Shown piece by piece: positions 63,028 to 64,000 of a DNA stretch of 64,000 nucleotides; position 1 is the stretch's first letter, and the number at the start of each line of letters is the position of its first letter. The stretch is from contig NC_135360.1 in the NCBI RefSeq assembly GCF_051622035.1, forward strand, positions 8,484,001-8,548,000. Reading direction: 5' to 3'. The position numbers and the translations under genes were made by a program. The stretch comes from Arctopsyche grandis. Lineage: Eukaryota > Arthropoda > Insecta > Trichoptera > Hydropsychidae. Under the pieces are notes generated by a model. It saw only the letters and a program-made list of their open reading frames with translations, made no database searches and was not told the DNA's origin.

Positions 63028-63063
63028 CCTTACTATATTTACAGCAACTATTTACAGTGTGTG
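63028..63063 (-). other. lig: lig 5' UTR with spliced upstream leader
   Basis: Upstream of the chosen ATG the mRNA-sense sequence reads back through a short leader to a pyrimidine-rich tract (tttctttttcag) whose AG lies at 63064-63065. This implies a non-coding first exon further right. The ATG context is AAGGATGAG. No in-frame upstream start is seen in the 36-nt leader. Confidence 0.6.
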
Positions 63064-63439
63064 CTGAAAAAGAAATAAATTCAATATAAGAAACAAATAT
63101 AACATAAGAGATTTCCTCTCTCTCTCTCACTAATCAAAGTTTTATCCCATTAATTATTGTTACAATTTTTTTTACCACACAAAATTCCATTCGATATATT
63201 ATTATATACAAACTTGTCGCGAACGGACAAAGACAAAATTGAATATTATATCAAAGTTGTTAATTGGGTAAACATTGATAAGCGGAATACACGTATGGTG
63301 ACGAATGACCCATCGTTATTAAAAAAAAAAAAAAAGTAAATAAGAAATACGATTGCTATCCTCACTGTATTCTGCAATGCAAATATCGAATATCAAAATT
63401 GACTCATCATTTATATCGAACGAATTTTGCAAGCAACAT

Positions 63440-63464
63440 TTGTGTGTGTGTGTGTGTGTGTGTG
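63440..63464. repeat. (TG)n microsatellite
   Basis: Twelve TG units just upstream of the small ORF at 63,468. Confidence 0.9.
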
Positions 63465-63467
63465 AAT

Positions 63468-63629
63468 ATGCGTTATCAACCATGGAAGAAAAATAAAATG
63501 CCGTTGGACGAAAAACATTTGCATTCGCAAAAGGTCTTGGAAGTGCAACAATTCTTCGAAATGTTTAGTCGTAAAAATTTGTTGACCCAACGTACACGTG
63601 CGCAACTTACAATGCAATTAAATTCATAA
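63468..63629 (+). CDS. Possible small ORF, 53 aa, unrecognised
   Basis: ATG right after the (TG)n tract opens a frame of 53 codons with a mixed, non-AT-biased composition: acidic/basic residues, EVQQFFEMFSRKNLLTQRT in the middle, ending TMQLNS and TAA. It reads like real protein more than most frames here, yet I recognise no family, see no promoter, and the start context is weak. It lies upstream of lig on the opposite strand. It could equally be chance, or the last exon of a gene I cannot trace. Confidence 0.2.
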   Translation: MRYQPWKKNKMPLDEKHLHSQKVLEVQQFFEMFSRKNLLTQRTRAQLTMQLNS

Positions 63630-64000
63630 GAGTTGACCTGTTGTAAAATTTGTATAAATAATTTCTAATCGTATTATCAGGAGATGCATCTCTCTCAAGT
63701 AGCTATTCTGTTAGTCTAATGAACTGGAATTCAATCAGTTTAAATTGTAAAAAAATTCTCATTAATACAAATTATTGCAGAATGTGAAACTTACTTCTAA
63801 CCAAACAAACAACAATACTATGAATTAATTTTTCAAATAAAATAAAAACAAAGGAATATTTCATTTTTCTATACGAAAATAAATGAATGCAGGAGGGTGC
63901 ATTTTGCACTAAGAAAATGAAAACTAACAAAATCTAAAAATAGTAAGCAACCATATGTTTGGTTTTCATCTATCGAAAAAAGACATTCATGAAGTTGTAC

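Larger units (their letters stand above)
63066..64000. other. Region upstream of the lig leader exon
   Basis: Presumably the first, 5'-UTR intron of lig: AT-rich with a CT run, a (TG)n tract and the small ORF at 63,468. No TATA box plus initiator pair was found, so the lig promoter is probably outside or of a dispersed type. Confidence 0.4.

Overview
The window is nuclear DNA of an insect, probably from an AT-rich genome. The evidence is spliced genes with GT/AG introns, an insect-type cuticle gene with a TATA box plus TCAGT initiator promoter, a full UBAP2/Lingerer homologue, tRNA-derived SINEs, non-LTR and LTR retrotransposon remains, many MITEs, and (TA)n and ACATATGTA-type simple repeats. 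The order or species cannot be fixed from the sequence alone.

Layout. From 1 to about 17,400 there is no gene I can support. The region holds SINE copies, a LINE 3' end inserted into a SINE tail (985-1551), a solo LTR (4972-5359), copies of a short RTE-like repeat, and MITEs. From 17,614 to 20,316 on the minus strand lies a two-exon gene for a secreted repeat protein rich in Val-Pro-Tyr units, most like Vajk-type cuticular proteins. Its TATA/initiator promoter is at 20,367-20,402. From about 20,500 to 47,700 is a second gene-poor tract packed with mobile elements: a decayed Tigger/pogo transposon with a nested insertion, three more solo LTRs, a LINE reverse-transcriptase relic, TTAA-flanked and hAT-like MITEs, and a 294-bp foldback element with a 9-bp target duplication.

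From 51,516 to 63,027 on the minus strand I could assemble a 21-exon gene. All exon joins keep frame and give 3,342 nt, or 1,113 residues. It is lingerer (lig), the insect UBAP2/UBAP2L homologue, with an N-terminal UBA domain, an RGG-rich segment, the conserved family motif around SAVEMPG/VQFGAL, and a Tyr-Trp C-terminus. A 5'-UTR splice acceptor shows at 63,064-63,065, so the promoter lies further right, possibly outside the window. The T-rich (mRNA sense), element-poor tract below 51,516 probably includes a long 3' UTR. The lig introns hold several strikingly perfect inverted repeats.

The two genes have no evident functional link: one is structural and secreted, the other is a cytoplasmic RNA-associated regulator. 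No tRNA, rRNA or CRISPR was found. The most notable non-genic features are the foldback element, the intronic hairpins in lig and the several dateable nested insertions.
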